Position numbers and translations under genes: made by a program
From: Luminiphilus sp.
GTDB lineage: Bacteria; Pseudomonadota; Gammaproteobacteria; Pseudomonadales; Halieaceae
Direction: 5' to 3'
Length of the DNA: 64,000 bases
Assembly: GCA_029253085.1 (NCBI GenBank)
Contig: JAQXAF010000129.1
Coordinates: 28,410 to 92,409 of the forward strand
The notes under the pieces: generated by a model
The model's database searches: none
Told to the model about the DNA's origin: nothing
Seen by the model: the letters and a program-made list of their open reading frames with translations, nothing else
Shown here: one piece after another, positions 19,985-32,299 of the stretch
Position numbering within the stretch: the stretch's first letter is position 1
How the letters are laid out: each line of letters opens with the position of its first letter

Positions 19985-20736
19985 GCACTAAGCTCCAAAA
20001 GCAGCTCAGCCGCTGATTCAGGCAGCATGTCGCCCCAGGGCACACGGTGCTTTGCCGTGGGGTTAACACCCTTAATGATCTGTCGTACTTGCTCCATATC
20101 CTCACTTATCGCGTTTTCGAGTTTGTGTTCAAAGCTTTCTCTATTGACCGAACGGGCACCCATTGAGGTCAGGTGCTGGCTCTCTACTTGGCAATCGATG
20201 AATTCAAAATACCCCATCTGACCAAGATACGCTAAAGAAGCCAAGGCAGCTTTTGATGCGTCCGTTTCAATGGAGAACATCGACTCCCCAAAAAAAGCTT
20301 TGCCAAGGCAAACTCCGTACAGCCCTCCAATAAGAACATCCTGGCGCCAAACCTCTATCGAATGGGCATAGCCGAGACGATGGAGAGCACTGTAAGCACT
20401 TATCATTGAGGGGAGAATCCAAGTTCCCTCCTGTGAGCGGCGTGGCGCTGCGCACGCCCTGACAACAGACAAAAACTCCAAGTTCAAGGATAGCCTGTAG
20501 CCCCGCTTCTTTAACGACTTGCCAAAAGATTTTGAAACTTTAAATTCAGAAGGCACAAGTACCGCTCTTGGGTCTGGCGCCCACCAAAGTATGGGTTCGT
20601 TGCTGCTGAACCAGGGAAAGATCCCACGACTGTAGGCATGTAAAAGCCGCTGGGGAGAGAGGTCCCCACCCATTGCGAGGAGCCCGTTAGGTTCTTCTAG
20701 GGCATCAATACTTGCGGGGAATTCAAAGTCGAGCAA
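19981..20736 (-). CDS. aat: Leucyl/phenylalanyl-tRNA--protein transferase
   Basis: A 251-residue transferase that adds Leu or Phe to N-terminal Lys or Arg. The family signatures YSRGIFPWF, WWAPDPRAVL and GGLYGVCLGKAFFGESMFS are present. The start is TTG at 20736; no ATG is available near the expected N-terminus (LDFEFP). It overlaps bpt by 4 bp and lies 10 bp after trxB, all leftward. Confidence 0.96.
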   Translation of the reverse strand: MLDFEFPASIDALEEPNGLLAMGGDLSPQRLLHAYSRGIFPWFSSNEPILWWAPDPRAVLVPSEFKVSKSFGKSLKKRGYRLSLNLEFLSVVRACAAPRRSQEGTWILPSMISAYSALHRLGYAHSIEVWRQDVLIGGLYGVCLGKAFFGESMFSIETDASKAALASLAYLGQMGYFEFIDCQVESQHLTSMGARSVNRESFEHKLENAISEDMEQVRQIIKGVNPTAKHRVPWGDMLPESAAELLLELSA

Positions 20737-20746
20737 CGGCTTGAAC

Positions 20747-21715
<969 letters not shown>

Positions 21716-21799
21716 CTATGTGGAACGAAGACGGTTCATCACGTTAAAGTGACGGAGCACATGGTAACATCTCGTTTTCAATAAAAGGATGCTGATTCG

Positions 21800-24130
21800 T
21801 TGTCAGCTACACGAAAATCGTCAAAATCCGCACAGGATCTCACTCCAGAATCCCGAGGACCGAAAGATGCCCTCTTTATCGCTATTGGGGCGGCTTGTCT
21901 GTTGGTTCTCTTGGCACTGGTAAGCCACAATAGCAGTGACCCTGGGTGGTCATCGAGCGGCGGCGGTGATATTGAAAATCTGGCGGGTATTACCGGCGCA
22001 TTTCTGAGTGATGTGCTTTTTTCATTGCTGGGTTTTGGTGCCTTTTTGATACCGGGCCTGCTGGGCTACCAAGCCGTTCGCTTTTTGTTGGTTAGGGAGG
22101 CTCGCAGTCCAACCGACTGGACGGTTTTTGGTTTGCGCGCTCTTGGGTTGATTCTCGTCGTTCTGGCTGCGACGTCACTCGCGGCGCTGAACGACAGCGG
22201 CAATGCAGATTTACCTCAGGGTGCTGGGGGTATTCTCGGTGCAAGTATTGGCTCGGGCTTTGACACGGCTTTTAGCTCAGTAGGCGCGCGCCTGCTGTTA
22301 CTCGCGGTGTTTTTTCTCGGCATTACCGTCTTTGCCGATATCAGCTGGCTGAGGGTGATCGACACATTGGGTGGCCGGCTTATTGCGGGCTGCAGCCGGT
22401 GCTGGAATTGGCTATTGCAGACCAGGGACAGGCTTGCAGAGCGTCGGGAGCGTGAAAAACAGCAGGTTGAACGTAAGGCCGTTATAGAAGATTACGTCGC
22501 ACAAAAGAAAAAAAATCCGCCCAAAATAAAAGCCCCCGATCCCCGTCCTGTGCCCAGTCAGCGTATTGAAAAAGAACGTCAAAAGCCTTTATTTGATACT
22601 CCGATTGTCGGCGAGGTGCCGCCACTAGACCTGCTTGACGTGGCCGCTGAGACCGGGCCCCGTGGCTACTCAAAGGAAGAGCTGGAATCGCTATCAAGGC
22701 TCTTGGAGCTCAAGCTTCAGGACTTTGGGGTCACCGCCGAGGTAACTGCCGTCTATCCCGGTCCGGTTGTTACGCGATTTGAAATCCAACCCGCTGCTGG
22801 GGTTAAAGTCTCCCGGATATCGAATTTAGCCAAAGATCTGGCGCGGTCCCTAGCGGTCATTTCGGTTCGGGTTGTGGAAGTGATTCCGGGGAAAAGTGTT
22901 GTCGGTATAGAAATACCCAACGCGGACCGTCAAACGGTCAATTTTAAAGAAGTTCTGGCTTCGCAAACCTTTGACGACTCAAAATCCAGTTTGACGTTAG
23001 CCTTGGGCCATGACATCGCCGGTGCTCCCATCGTGGCAGATCTGGGGAAAATGCCGCACCTTCTGGTGGCGGGAACAACCGGATCGGGAAAGTCTGTGGG
23101 CGTGAACTGCATGCTAGTGAGTTTGCTTTTTAAAAGCAGTCCCGAGCAGGTTCGATTGATCTTAATTGATCCTAAAATGCTGGAGTTATCTGTATATGAC
23201 GGCATTCCGCACCTTCTAACCCCGGTTATCACCGATATGAAAGATGCAGCCAATGGTCTTCGTTGGTGCGTCGCCGAGATGGAGCGGCGCTATAAACTTA
23301 TGGCGCTCCTGGGAGTGCGCAATCTTGCGGGTTACAATCGTAAAGTGAGCGACGCAATCGCCGCTGGGGCCCCCATCGAGGACCCTGTCTGGAAGCCAGA
23401 TCAGCTTTCTATGATTCCCGTCGATGAGCAAGTACAGCCCACCCTTGAGCCGCTACCTAGCATTGTTGTTGTGATTGATGAGTTTGCTGACATGATGATG
23501 ATTGTTGGTAAAAAGGTTGAGCAGTTGATTGCGCGAATTGCACAAAAGGCTCGCGCGGCGGGTATTCACCTTATTCTCGCGACTCAACGCCCTTCAGTCG
23601 ACGTCATTACGGGGCTGATCAAGGCGAATATTCCTACCCGAATAGGCTTTGCAGTGAGCTCTAAAGTCGATTCCAGAACGATACTTGATCAAGGCGGGGC
23701 TGAGCAGTTGTTGGGTAACGGCGATATGCTATATCTCCCCGCAGGCTCCAGTGTGCCGGTGCGAGTGCACGGGGCTTTTTGCTCTGATGACGAAGTCCAT
23801 CGGGTGGTTGCAGACTGGAAACGACGTGGTGAACCACAGTTCATAGAAGGCTTGTTGGACGAGGGCGGCCAGACCCCAGTGACGGCAGGAGAGCTACAGT
23901 CCGCTGCCTCCGACGATGAAAATCCAGAGGGTGATGCCTTGTATGACGAAGCCGTTCATTATGTGACTAAGAGCAGACGAGCCTCAATTTCTAGCGTACA
24001 GCGCAAACTTAGGATTGGATATAATCGCGCCGCCCGTCTGATTGAAAGCATGGAGCAGACCGGTGTGGTCTCAACCATGGGGACGAACGGGCAACGGGAG
24101 GTTCTAGCACCACCTCCTGTGGAGGACTGA
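21800..24130 (+). CDS. ftsK: DNA translocase FtsK
   Basis: A 776-residue cell-division DNA pump. The N-terminal about 200 residues contain four hydrophobic segments that place it in the inner membrane; a short basic linker follows, much shorter than in E. coli, as in Pseudomonas. The motor domain has Walker A GTTGSGKS (425-432) and an acidic Walker B ([12 protein letters not shown]). The C-terminal gamma winged helix ([19 protein letters not shown]) recognises KOPS/SRS sites. The start is TTG at 21800 with AAAGGA 10 bases upstream. lolA follows after 2 bp. Confidence 0.97.
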   Translation: MSATRKSSKSAQDLTPESRGPKDALFIAIGAACLLVLLALVSHNSSDPGWSSSGGGDIENLAGITGAFLSDVLFSLLGFGAFLIPGLLGYQAVRFLLVREARSPTDWTVFGLRALGLILVVLAATSLAALNDSGNADLPQGAGGILGASIGSGFDTAFSSVGARLLLLAVFFLGITVFADISWLRVIDTLGGRLIAGCSRCWNWLLQTRDRLAERREREKQQVERKAVIEDYVAQKKKNPPKIKAPDPRPVPSQRIEKERQKPLFDTPIVGEVPPLDLLDVAAETGPRGYSKEELESLSRLLELKLQDFGVTAEVTAVYPGPVVTRFEIQPAAGVKVSRISNLAKDLARSLAVISVRVVEVIPGKSVVGIEIPNADRQTVNFKEVLASQTFDDSKSSLTLALGHDIAGAPIVADLGKMPHLLVAGTTGSGKSVGVNCMLVSLLFKSSPEQVRLILIDPKMLELSVYDGIPHLLTPVITDMKDAANGLRWCVAEMERRYKLMALLGVRNLAGYNRKVSDAIAAGAPIEDPVWKPDQLSMIPVDEQVQPTLEPLPSIVVVIDEFADMMMIVGKKVEQLIARIAQKARAAGIHLILATQRPSVDVITGLIKANIPTRIGFAVSSKVDSRTILDQGGAEQLLGNGDMLYLPAGSSVPVRVHGAFCSDDEVHRVVADWKRRGEPQFIEGLLDEGGQTPVTAGELQSAASDDENPEGDALYDEAVHYVTKSRRASISSVQRKLRIGYNRAARLIESMEQTGVVSTMGTNGQREVLAPPPVED

Positions 24131-24132
24131 CG

Positions 24133-24750
24133 ATGACACCATTAGTCGGCGTTAAGTGGCGATGGTGGACTGTCGCGTTACTCTGTCTTTGGCTTCTGAT
24201 CGGCTTGGTAAAAGAAGCGCAAGCCGACGGGTTGTTAGGCAATATCGAAGCGTTACAAGGAAGCTTTCGTCAGGAAATCATTAGCTCCAGCGGTTCCGTG
24301 ATGGCGGAAAGCAGCGGTGTCTTTGCGCTACTGCGGCCACATTTTTTTCGGTGGCAGATTACCAGCCCGGGCAAACAGCTTCTCCTTAGCGATGGCGAGT
24401 TTTTCTGGCAGTACGATGAGGATCTCGCCACGGTCGTGAGGCGACCTTTAGAAGGCCAGCTCAGTTCTCCTTTAGGCGTTCTCCTGGCGGATGAGGCAGT
24501 TCTTCGAGAGCATTACGTGGTTACCCGCAATCAAACTCATTTGCAGCTTCAGCCCCTCGAACCGAACCCAATGTTTACTTCAATGACCGTGACGATCGAT
24601 CAAGGAGTTCCAACATCGGTAATCGTTACTGACAATCTTGATCAACGCATTGACTTCAGGCTGAGCCCTGACGAATCGAGCGCATTAGCGGCAGATGACT
24701 TTGTATTTATGCCGCCCCCCGAAGCTGATATGACCATCGTCAAACCGTAA
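24133..24750 (+). CDS. lolA: Outer-membrane lipoprotein carrier protein LolA
   Basis: A 205-residue periplasmic carrier that takes lipoproteins from LolCDE to LolB. The N-terminus is basic with a hydrophobic signal ending near AQAD. The body shows typical LolA blocks: GSFRQEI, GVFALLRPHFFRWQI, and the late VIVTDNLDQRIDFRL. It lies 2 bp after ftsK and 14 bp before rarA, in the order found across gammaproteobacteria. Confidence 0.95.
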   Translation: MTPLVGVKWRWWTVALLCLWLLIGLVKEAQADGLLGNIEALQGSFRQEIISSSGSVMAESSGVFALLRPHFFRWQITSPGKQLLLSDGEFFWQYDEDLATVVRRPLEGQLSSPLGVLLADEAVLREHYVVTRNQTHLQLQPLEPNPMFTSMTVTIDQGVPTSVIVTDNLDQRIDFRLSPDESSALAADDFVFMPPPEADMTIVKP

Positions 24751-24764
24751 TGGAGGGGTAGGGA

Positions 24765-26099
24765 TTGTCGACAACACAGTCCACTCTGTTCGACGAGGCT
24801 ACCGGGAAGCAAGGCCCACTTGCGTCACGGTTGCGTCCTAGCAGCCTAGCTAGCTTTGTAGGCCAGGAACACATTTTAGGCCCGGAGGCTCCCCTCGCCA
24901 TGGCTGTAAGCGCGGGAAACCTGCACTCATTCTTGCTGTGGGGGCCACCCGGGGTAGGTAAGACGACGCTGGCGCGTCTTTGCGCAGGCACCGCAGAAGC
25001 TCAGTTTTACCCGATTTCAGCCGTCTTAGCGGGGGTCAAAGAAATCAGAACGGTCATAGAGTCGGCTCGCATCGGGTTATCCCAAGGGCTGCGTACCGTG
25101 CTGTTTGTGGATGAAGTTCATCGCTTCAATAAAGCCCAACAAGATGCGTTTCTGCCCCACGTCGAGGATGGAACAATTACATTTATTGGCGCGACCACTG
25201 AAAACCCATCTTTTGAAGTCAATGCGGCCTTACTATCTAGAGTGCGAGTCTATCGATTACGAGGGCTAGAGCCCCATCACCTTGTCACCATTTTGAAGCG
25301 CGCAATTGCGGCCGAACTGCCCGGGTTGCACGCTGAACCCAAAATTCTAGAGGCCATTGCTTTACAGGCTGACGGGGACGCGCGCCGAGCGCTAGGGCAA
25401 CTGGAAATCGCCGCGGACTTGGCTAGGATTGAAGATGGGCGCAAAATCATAGATCAAAAGGTGCTTGAGGAACTAGGCCAGGGTAGTCCGCGACGCTTTG
25501 ATAAGGGCGGCGATGCATTTTACGATCAGATCAGTGCGCTCCATAAGAGCGTCCGCGGCTCCGACCCTGATGCCAGCCTTTATTGGTTTGTGCGCATGCT
25601 AGATGGTGGCTGCGACCCGCTCTATATCGCTAGACGGGTGGTTAGGATGGCAAGCGAGGATATTGGTAATGCCGACCCCAGGGCATTAGAGATTGCGCTA
25701 AACGCGTGGCAGATTCAGGAACGCTTAGGTAGCCCTGAGGGTGAATTAACCCTGGCGCAGGCCATTATCTACCTCGCCTGCGCCGCAAAAAGTAACGCTG
25801 TCTATAGCGCCTTTAATGAAGCCAAGCGTTTGGTTGACCGCCAGGGCAGCCTGGAGGTGCCTAATCATTTACGCAATGCACCTTCGGCGTTAATGCGCGA
25901 TCAAGGCTTTGGACAAGACTATCGCTATGCCCATAACGAACCTGAGGGCTATGCCGCTAATGAGCGATATTTTCCGGAGGGAATGACGCCCACGCAGTTT
26001 TATCACCCCACAGAAAGAGGCCTTGAAGGGCGCATCCGAGAGAAATTGCAGCATCTGAAAACCTTAGACCGGCTGGCAAAAGAAAAGGCTGACCGTTGA
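24765..26099 (+). CDS. rarA: Replication-associated recombination protein A (AAA+ ATPase RarA/MgsA)
   Basis: A 444-residue AAA+ ATPase acting at stalled replication forks. Walker [10 protein letters not shown] is at 60-68 and Walker B DEVH at 116-119. The sensor region ([12 protein letters not shown]) and the C-terminal tetramerisation part (RKLGSPEG-like, here [10 protein letters not shown], followed by [13 protein letters not shown] sequence) are recognisable. The start is TTG at 24765, supported by GGAGGGG at 24752-24758. Confidence 0.95.
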   Translation: MSTTQSTLFDEATGKQGPLASRLRPSSLASFVGQEHILGPEAPLAMAVSAGNLHSFLLWGPPGVGKTTLARLCAGTAEAQFYPISAVLAGVKEIRTVIESARIGLSQGLRTVLFVDEVHRFNKAQQDAFLPHVEDGTITFIGATTENPSFEVNAALLSRVRVYRLRGLEPHHLVTILKRAIAAELPGLHAEPKILEAIALQADGDARRALGQLEIAADLARIEDGRKIIDQKVLEELGQGSPRRFDKGGDAFYDQISALHKSVRGSDPDASLYWFVRMLDGGCDPLYIARRVVRMASEDIGNADPRALEIALNAWQIQERLGSPEGELTLAQAIIYLACAAKSNAVYSAFNEAKRLVDRQGSLEVPNHLRNAPSALMRDQGFGQDYRYAHNEPEGYAANERYFPEGMTPTQFYHPTERGLEGRIREKLQHLKTLDRLAKEKADR

Positions 26100-26476
26100 T
26101 GGGTTCAATTCTATGGGTGGCGTTGGGCGGGAGTTTAGGCGCTGTTGCACGTTACGGCGCAGGGCAACTGATCAAAGCGGTCTATCCCGATGCGAGTTGG
26201 CCTATAGCGACGCTGTCTGTCAATGTGTTGGGTTCACTGGGTATTGGTCTCGTTTTTGTCCTTCTAGAGCGTCATTGCGTTCATGAAGCAGCGCGACTGG
26301 TGTTATTGGTTGGCTTCCTCGGTGGTTTCACCACTTTTTCAACGTTCTCGCTAGAGTTACTACTTATGATGGAGCGCGGTGAATGGGTGCTCTCACTGGG
26401 ATACGCGTTTATTAGCCTTGCCAGCTGTTTTGCGGGCGTTTATTTTGGCGCGCAACTCGCTCGAGGGCTGGGTTGA
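26099..26476 (+). CDS. crcB: Fluoride ion channel CrcB (Fluc)
   Basis: A 125-residue membrane protein with four hydrophobic helices that exports fluoride. The signature GFLGGFTTFSTFSLE includes the Phe and Thr residues lining the pore, and the early GGSLGAVARYG block is typical. The ATG at 26099 overlaps the rarA stop (TGATG); a TTG 3 bases earlier is possible but unnecessary. No fluoride riboswitch is visible, as expected inside an operon. Confidence 0.95.
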   Translation: MGSILWVALGGSLGAVARYGAGQLIKAVYPDASWPIATLSVNVLGSLGIGLVFVLLERHCVHEAARLVLLVGFLGGFTTFSTFSLELLLMMERGEWVLSLGYAFISLASCFAGVYFGAQLARGLG

Positions 26477-26553
26477 AAGACGGCAAAAAATTGATGAACA
26501 CGTTATGATGCGGCCGCAAATTAACCCTCTACAGTCTCTGAGGAGTCACCACA

Positions 26554-27858
26554 ATGCTTGATATTAAGGTCGTTCGCGAAGATCCGACGGCTATTGCTGC
26601 GGCACTAAAAATCAAGGGTTACGAATTTCCTGTCGAGGATTTTCTTGAGCTGGATTCCCGTCGTAAGCAGGCTGATATTCGTGCACAGGGTTTGCTGGCC
26701 GACAGAAAGTCTGCCTCTAAAAAAATTGGTGAATTGGTGGGGCAGGGGCGCAGTGTTGAAGAGGCCAAGGCGGAAGTGGCTGAGCTCCTAGAAAAAATTA
26801 GTGGCGATATTACCATCGCCACTGAGGACGCTAGGCAGGCTCAGGAAGCTTTGCAGGCCATGTTACTGGCCACCCCAAACGCGCCCGATGCCCGAGTTCC
26901 TCCCGGCGCAACAGAGGACGATAACCGCGAGGTGTTAACCTGGGGCGATCCAAAAGTTTTTGATTTTCAGCCCTTAGATCATGTCGATATCGGGGAGTTA
27001 TTGGGGCAAATGAATGCCGCAACCGCAGGCAAAATTACGGGGTCGCGTTTTACCGTAATGAGCGGGGCAATCGCGCGCCTGCATCGGGCACTAGTGCAAT
27101 TCATGCTGAACGAACACATCGCTGTCCACGGGTACACTGAAGTTTACGTTCCCTATATTGTGAATCGCGAATCCCTGGTCGGAACAGGACAGCTCCCAAA
27201 GTTTGAAGAGGATCTATTTCGTATCCAAGGGGATCAGGACTATTACCTGATCCCGACAGCCGAGGTCCCCGTTACTAACATTGCTCGGGATCGTATTTTT
27301 GAGGATCAAGAATTCGGTGATTTGGGTATTCGTTTTGTTGCTCACACGCCGTGTTTTAGGAGCGAGGCGGGCAGCTACGGTCGAGATACTCGTGGACTCA
27401 TCCGACAGCACCAATTTGAAAAAGTTGAGCTGGTGCAACTTGTCCGGCCCACTCAGTCAGACGAAGCGCTCGAATCCTTAACGGCACACGCGGAGCATAT
27501 TTTGCAGTCGCTACAACTGCCGTATCGTAAAGTGATTTTGTGCGGGGGTGACCTCGGTTTTGGTGCACAACTCACTTACGATCTTGAGGTGTGGCTTCCC
27601 GGACAGGATGCTTATCGAGAAATCTCTAGCTGCTCGAATTACGGGGCCTACCAAGCGAGGCGCATGCAAGCCCGCTGGCGCAACCCCGCGACGGGCAAGC
27701 CCGAACCCTTACACACGATTAACGGTTCGGGGCTAGCCGTAGGACGCACTTTGGTGGCCATTCTTGAGAACTATCAGGAGGCCGGGGGCGGCGTCCTCAT
27801 ACCTGAGGTCCTGCGCCCCTACATGCACGGTTTAGAACGTATTAACGCTGGGCAGTAG
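26554..27858 (+). CDS. serS: Seryl-tRNA synthetase
   Basis: A 434-residue class II synthetase. The N-terminal coiled-coil arm (about 30-100) is followed by the catalytic core with motif 2 [15 protein letters not shown] and motif 3 [21 protein letters not shown] lies just before the ATG. The gene follows crcB by 77 bp. Its last 17 bases overlap the end of the convergent prc gene. Confidence 0.98.
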   Translation: MLDIKVVREDPTAIAAALKIKGYEFPVEDFLELDSRRKQADIRAQGLLADRKSASKKIGELVGQGRSVEEAKAEVAELLEKISGDITIATEDARQAQEALQAMLLATPNAPDARVPPGATEDDNREVLTWGDPKVFDFQPLDHVDIGELLGQMNAATAGKITGSRFTVMSGAIARLHRALVQFMLNEHIAVHGYTEVYVPYIVNRESLVGTGQLPKFEEDLFRIQGDQDYYLIPTAEVPVTNIARDRIFEDQEFGDLGIRFVAHTPCFRSEAGSYGRDTRGLIRQHQFEKVELVQLVRPTQSDEALESLTAHAEHILQSLQLPYRKVILCGGDLGFGAQLTYDLEVWLPGQDAYREISSCSNYGAYQARRMQARWRNPATGKPEPLHTINGSGLAVGRTLVAILENYQEAGGGVLIPEVLRPYMHGLERINAGQ

Positions 27859-30001
27859 CCGAGGCTGGGGTATTTGACGCTCCGGTGAGGGCCAAGGTAT
27901 CGGCGAGAATTCGTCCTGCCTCTATGAGAAGAACGTCAGTGGGCTCATCGTCCGCGTCGTCAGTCTCCGCCGAATTGTCCAATACCGTGCTGGGCGCATT
28001 TAAATCGTCGCTGTCATCCACCGCCACCATAACGTCATCTGGGTCTTCGCTCGTTACCGCAGCTTCTTCATCACGGAGGCTGTCTAGGGGCTCGAGTCCT
28101 TGCGCCTGGCGACGTTTATTTTCGATTTCAAGGGCCTTTTGCTCTTGAGAATCACGAAGTGCTACGCGCTCTTCTTCGTTAAGTGGTAAGGACTTTAGAC
28201 CCCGTGTTTCAGTCGCCATCAACACTTGGTCTACGAGATAAATATAGTCGGGATCTTTTTCAATTCTGCTTTTGTGGCGTTCGTTTAACGTGGGCAGTAG
28301 TGAAGAGAAGAGGCTGTACTCCCGATGCCTAACCGGCGAGATTTGATCCCAGTCAAGGGCATTATCAAGTGCACTCTCACCAATTTCATCTGGGTCAAAA
28401 AGCGAGGGGAAATCAATATCCGGTACAACACCTCTATGCTGGGTCGAGTCCCCGGAAATGCGGTAAAACTTGCTCTCGGTGACTTTGAGTTGCCCCTCAG
28501 GCATGCCAAGCAGAGTTTGAACGGTCCCTTTACCAAAGGAGCGGTCGCCCAGAACAATACCCCGACCGTAGTCCTGTATAGCTCCCGCAAAAATTTCTGA
28601 GGCAGAGGCGCTTAACCGGTTGATTAATACCGCTACAGGGCCCTGATAGTAAGCCGAGCGTCGGCGTTTTCCGTCTCGCCATACTTTTCGCTCGGCACTA
28701 CGAATTTGGACTGTGGGGCCATACTCAATAAAAAGACCGGTAAGGTCATTGGCCTCTTGCAATGACCCGCCGCCATTATTTCGTAGATCGATGACCAGAG
28801 CTTCAGCGCCCTGTGCCTGCAGCGCCTCGATCAGTTTCTTAACGTCCCGGGTCGTCGATTTATAGTCTTCATCACCCCGCCTGAGGGCTGCAAAATCAAT
28901 GTAAAAGGCGGGTATTTCGATCACACCCACTTTTCGAGAGACACCGTCTGCGTCATCGAGTTCTAACAGCTCGCTCTGTGCTGCCTGCTCCTCTAACTTC
29001 ACCTTATTACGCTCAATCGCAACCACTTGACGCTGATCCGTTTTGCCTTTGCCTGGGATCACCTCGAGCCTAACCGTGGTTTCACGTGCGCCACGAATGA
29101 GATCGACGACCTCATCTAAGCGCCAACCCACCACATCTTCGATAGGGCCTTCAACGCCTTGTCCAACGCCAATAATGAGGTCAGAGGGAGAGAGGTCACC
29201 TTGCTTGTCCGCGGGCCCTGCGGGAACTAATCGAACCACTTTGGTGTATTCGTCATCGACCTGCAGGACTGCACCAATCCCGTCGAAAGACAGGCTCATG
29301 TTGATATCGAAATTCTCGGCGCGTCTGGGTGAGAAGTACGAGGTGTGAGGGTCATACAGTTCGGTTAATGCGTTAGCGTAGATCGCAAACACATCACGCT
29401 CATTGTACTGCTGCAGCCTGTTGAGCTGATTGCTATATCGTTTGATAAGTGTGGGCGCTATCTCATCCACGGATTTGTCTGCGAGCTTTAGGCCGAGGGC
29501 CTGATTTTTTAATCGCTTGCGCCAGCGATCGTCTAGTTCACTAGAAGATGCCGCCCAAGCAACGTCGTCGCCATCTATTGGCAGATACTCCGAAAGGCTG
29601 TAGTCGAACTCCGGCACCGTAGTAGAAAGCTCCGCTAATATCGCTTCCAGGCGCGCTTTCAGGTTGATTTGATATTTGGTGAAGATCGTAAAGGCAGGAT
29701 CAAGGTTTCCCTCTCGGCCGGCATCGTCAAGCGCTGCTCTGTAGACCTGAAAGCTCTTGACGTCGTCGAGAGTGAAAAACATCTTCTGGGGATCCAGCGT
29801 GTCTATATAGGCATCTAAATGCGCAGCTGAGAGTGCATCATCATAACTCTTACCCTCATAATGTCGATTTTGCAGAGCGTTAATCATCTCACTTAGGGTT
29901 TCTCCCTGAATAGCCTCGGGGGCTAGCGCCCACGCCCTAGAGGCGCTGAGGAGTACGATGAGAAGCAGCCAGCGAAGGCGAGTAGAATTGGTCAGGAGCA
30001 T
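27842..30001 (-). CDS. prc: Tail-specific C-terminal processing protease Prc
   Basis: A 719-residue periplasmic S41 protease that degrades proteins by recognising their C-termini. It has a signal peptide (hydrophobic residues 11-26), a long N-terminal domain, a PDZ domain around 235-330, and an S41 catalytic domain in which Ser466 and Lys491 (in SFGKGTVQ) would form the Ser-Lys dyad by comparison with E. coli Prc. The C-terminal DUF3340-type region is present, ending in an acidic, disordered-looking tail. The tail runs 17 bp into serS on the other strand. Confidence 0.95.
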   Translation of the reverse strand: MLLTNSTRLRWLLLIVLLSASRAWALAPEAIQGETLSEMINALQNRHYEGKSYDDALSAAHLDAYIDTLDPQKMFFTLDDVKSFQVYRAALDDAGREGNLDPAFTIFTKYQINLKARLEAILAELSTTVPEFDYSLSEYLPIDGDDVAWAASSSELDDRWRKRLKNQALGLKLADKSVDEIAPTLIKRYSNQLNRLQQYNERDVFAIYANALTELYDPHTSYFSPRRAENFDINMSLSFDGIGAVLQVDDEYTKVVRLVPAGPADKQGDLSPSDLIIGVGQGVEGPIEDVVGWRLDEVVDLIRGARETTVRLEVIPGKGKTDQRQVVAIERNKVKLEEQAAQSELLELDDADGVSRKVGVIEIPAFYIDFAALRRGDEDYKSTTRDVKKLIEALQAQGAEALVIDLRNNGGGSLQEANDLTGLFIEYGPTVQIRSAERKVWRDGKRRRSAYYQGPVAVLINRLSASASEIFAGAIQDYGRGIVLGDRSFGKGTVQTLLGMPEGQLKVTESKFYRISGDSTQHRGVVPDIDFPSLFDPDEIGESALDNALDWDQISPVRHREYSLFSSLLPTLNERHKSRIEKDPDYIYLVDQVLMATETRGLKSLPLNEEERVALRDSQEQKALEIENKRRQAQGLEPLDSLRDEEAAVTSEDPDDVMVAVDDSDDLNAPSTVLDNSAETDDADDEPTDVLLIEAGRILADTLALTGASNTPASATAQR

Positions 30002-30100
30002 GGCGTATTCAATCCGACGTCTATGAGAGTAGTTAGTGAACTATACGTGCCCAACAGCGTGACCCGATGAGGTGTTTTTCACCCCTTTTGGACTCTACCA

Positions 30101-31318
30101 TCAAAAAGGATGGCCAAACCTCAGGTAGACCGCTGAGTTATCACCAGATCCTTTGGCAGCTTCCATGCGCATGACCACTCCAGATTCAGGCTTTACAAGC
30201 CAACTCACGCCCGCGCCAATGCCCGGATAAAGCTCATCGCGACAGCTTTGGGAGTTGGCGTTTGATCCTACGCCGTCGCCAAATAAGCAACCTATCCCAC
30301 CAAAAACAACAACACCCCAGCGCTTGGAAAGCGGCATACGAAGATCAAATTGGCCTCCAACCGAATTCTCCCCCAAATAGTTTCCTCGGGTGTACCCCGG
30401 TACAATTACCGACGAATAACCCGAGACGGGGGCGTCATGGGTTAGCCGTGTATAGGCTTGCACGGCCAGCACCGTTTCCGGGGCATTATTTCCGGTAAAC
30501 CAATGGCCAAGAGAACTGTAGTGATTAAAATTTCCACGCAACACATCAAAATCGCTATTACTGTCTATGAGTGAATCTTCTGGCAGAAGTTCCTCAAGCA
30601 GGCCACCGTTTTCGAGAATTGGCTCATCGTCACTGCTACTATAACGCGTGCCGTCTACAACTAAGCGGCTTCCCGAGGTGGGGGTCCGCACGTGGTTGCG
30701 CCCATCTCTCTCCACGACAAAGCCGACCCCCGTTGCATTAAATCCCATTAAACCGACTGGGTTATTGGCCATTTCATACGACGTTGGAACACCGATAACA
30801 TAGTTCGTACGCACGAGTTGGCCACCGAAAAACCAATCGCCTACAACCCTGTATCGGTAGCGCATAAATAGTGTTTTCAGGTCGTCCGTAGTTTCAACGG
30901 TTTTACCACTGCCCAAAAAATCGTCATATTCGTTGTTGATATCACCGTAAGCCGCACCAGCAGTTAGCCGGTGATGATCGGCACTCCAATATAGGTCCGT
31001 AAACATTGCGCTGACCAAAGAGTCAGTATTTGAATAGGAAAGGGTCGCCCCGCTCAGGGACATCGGTGACGCGTCGTCAAACCGGTGCAGGTAAGCGGCA
31101 ATGACGCCAACATTTTTACCCAACTTTGGGTCTACGCTAAAGGTTGGTGTTAGCAGCCAAGGGCTATCACGCTGTGGTTGATCTGATTTTACAGCCTGTG
31201 CATTTTCTGCCTCTGCAGCATCATCTTCCATTTCCTGAGCAACAGCAGACCTCGTGCCGGCTGCAACAAGCCCAATTAATAGGCTTAGACAGATAAATAT
31301 GTGAGTAAATCGATGCAC
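30101..31318 (-). CDS. Outer-membrane beta-barrel protein, BamA/D15-like barrel without POTRA domains
   Basis: About 405 residues. A signal peptide (hydrophobic stretch ending at AVAQ) is followed by an acidic segment and then alternating beta-strand-like sequence ending in phenylalanine, the usual last residue of an outer-membrane barrel. The C-terminal half (GGQFDLRMPLSKRWGVVVFGG, VSWLVKPESGVVMRMEAA) resembles the Omp85/D15 surface-antigen barrel; no POTRA repeats precede it. Function unknown. The start is either TTG 31333 or GTG 31318; GAGG placed before the GTG and a cleaner signal peptide favour GTG. It lies 99 bp upstream of prc, in the same direction. Confidence 0.7.
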   Translation of the reverse strand: MHRFTHIFICLSLLIGLVAAGTRSAVAQEMEDDAAEAENAQAVKSDQPQRDSPWLLTPTFSVDPKLGKNVGVIAAYLHRFDDASPMSLSGATLSYSNTDSLVSAMFTDLYWSADHHRLTAGAAYGDINNEYDDFLGSGKTVETTDDLKTLFMRYRYRVVGDWFFGGQLVRTNYVIGVPTSYEMANNPVGLMGFNATGVGFVVERDGRNHVRTPTSGSRLVVDGTRYSSSDDEPILENGGLLEELLPEDSLIDSNSDFDVLRGNFNHYSSLGHWFTGNNAPETVLAVQAYTRLTHDAPVSGYSSVIVPGYTRGNYLGENSVGGQFDLRMPLSKRWGVVVFGGIGCLFGDGVGSNANSQSCRDELYPGIGAGVSWLVKPESGVVMRMEAAKGSGDNSAVYLRFGHPF

Positions 31319-31605
31319 GAATAATAGCCTCAAGCGATGAAACGGGAAGGGTGTCAGAGTTTACTGGCAACTAGGGGTCAGTGAGGCGATTTGCACCAGA
31401 AATAGGCGAATGGGTCACCTTTTGAACAGGAGTCTCGCAAGCGAAAGAAAAGGCGCATGGGCGAGGAGGGTAGTGGTAAGTTATCGGCCGTAAGGTCGAT
31501 ATCAATGGAATCCTGAGTTGGCAGTATCTGCAAAGTTTGAGGGTGGTCTGAGTTGGGATCCTCGCCACCATTGAGATCGGTTGGCTATCAGTTCTAGGGG
31601 ATGAC

Positions 31606-32118
31606 ATGCAACATATTCAAGGAGCTCTTGCACTGTGCCTGCTGTTACTCTCAGGCCTCGCTACGGCACAAGGGATTGAAAGGTCACTGGGTATTGAGCG
31701 CGCAGACTACGCACGAAAATTGCACGGTTTTTGGCTAGGTCAATCGATTGCCAACTGGGCCGGATTAATCACCGAAATGGACCGGGTGGAAACCCCTTTC
31801 TACCGCGATGAAGACTGGGGAAGCGTCGATCAGCCGAACATTTGGGGCGCTTTCGTCAATCACAGTAGTCATATTGATTTTTATCTGCCTGAGTTGAATC
31901 GTGTCTGGGGGTCTGATGACGATACCGATATCGAGTACATGTACTGGCAACTAACCGAAGCTTCCGACACGCCCATACTCACACCAGTACAAATACGCCA
32001 AGGGTGGCTCAAGCCCATATACAGCAACGAGGAAGCCCTTATATCCGCTCTCGCTATATTCAGGACTAAGCAGGTCGCTAAGCCAGCCTACCAGCACCAA
32101 ATTAACTATTTAACATAA
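31606..32118 (+). pseudogene. ADP-ribosylglycohydrolase family protein, N-terminal fragment
   Basis: A 170-residue frame with a signal peptide (LALCLLLLSGLATAQG). Residues 34-145 match the start of the ADP-ribosylglycohydrolase fold: KLHGFWLGQSIANWAGL, FYRDEDWG, and the acidic metal cluster DDDTDIEYMYWQ. Full-length relatives run for several hundred residues more and carry a second metal-binding cluster near the C-terminus, which is absent. After GWLKPIYSNEEA the sequence stops resembling the family and ends 25 residues later. No continuation is visible in the other forward frames. It is probably a deletion remnant, unlikely to be active. Confidence 0.65.
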
Positions 32119-32248
32119 TATACATTATGCGTAGTCAAAGGGCGCTGTAGCTTGGGGAGATGACTCAATTAAAAATCTCGCCTCTGCATCATCATCAGCG
32201 GCTCAGAGCGTACACGTCAAACACATACATAACCAAACGCTATTACGA

Positions 32249-32254
32249 TATAAT
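32249..32254 (+). promoter_or_regulatory. Candidate -10 box before the sulfide-oxidation genes
   Basis: A perfect TATAAT 45 bp upstream of the first gene of the unit. No good -35 hexamer lies 16-18 bp upstream, so this would be an activator-dependent or weak promoter, or chance in an AT-rich stretch. Confidence 0.3.
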
Positions 32255-32299
32255 TAAATGCCATGTTCTCTGCCAGCTGACTGAAGAAGAAAGCCCCCA

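Noticed and set aside
31371..31607. Leftward 78-residue frame between the barrel protein and the broken glycohydrolase
   Set aside because: No ribosome site, no family resemblance, composition unlike a protein; the 270-bp gap is taken as noncoding.
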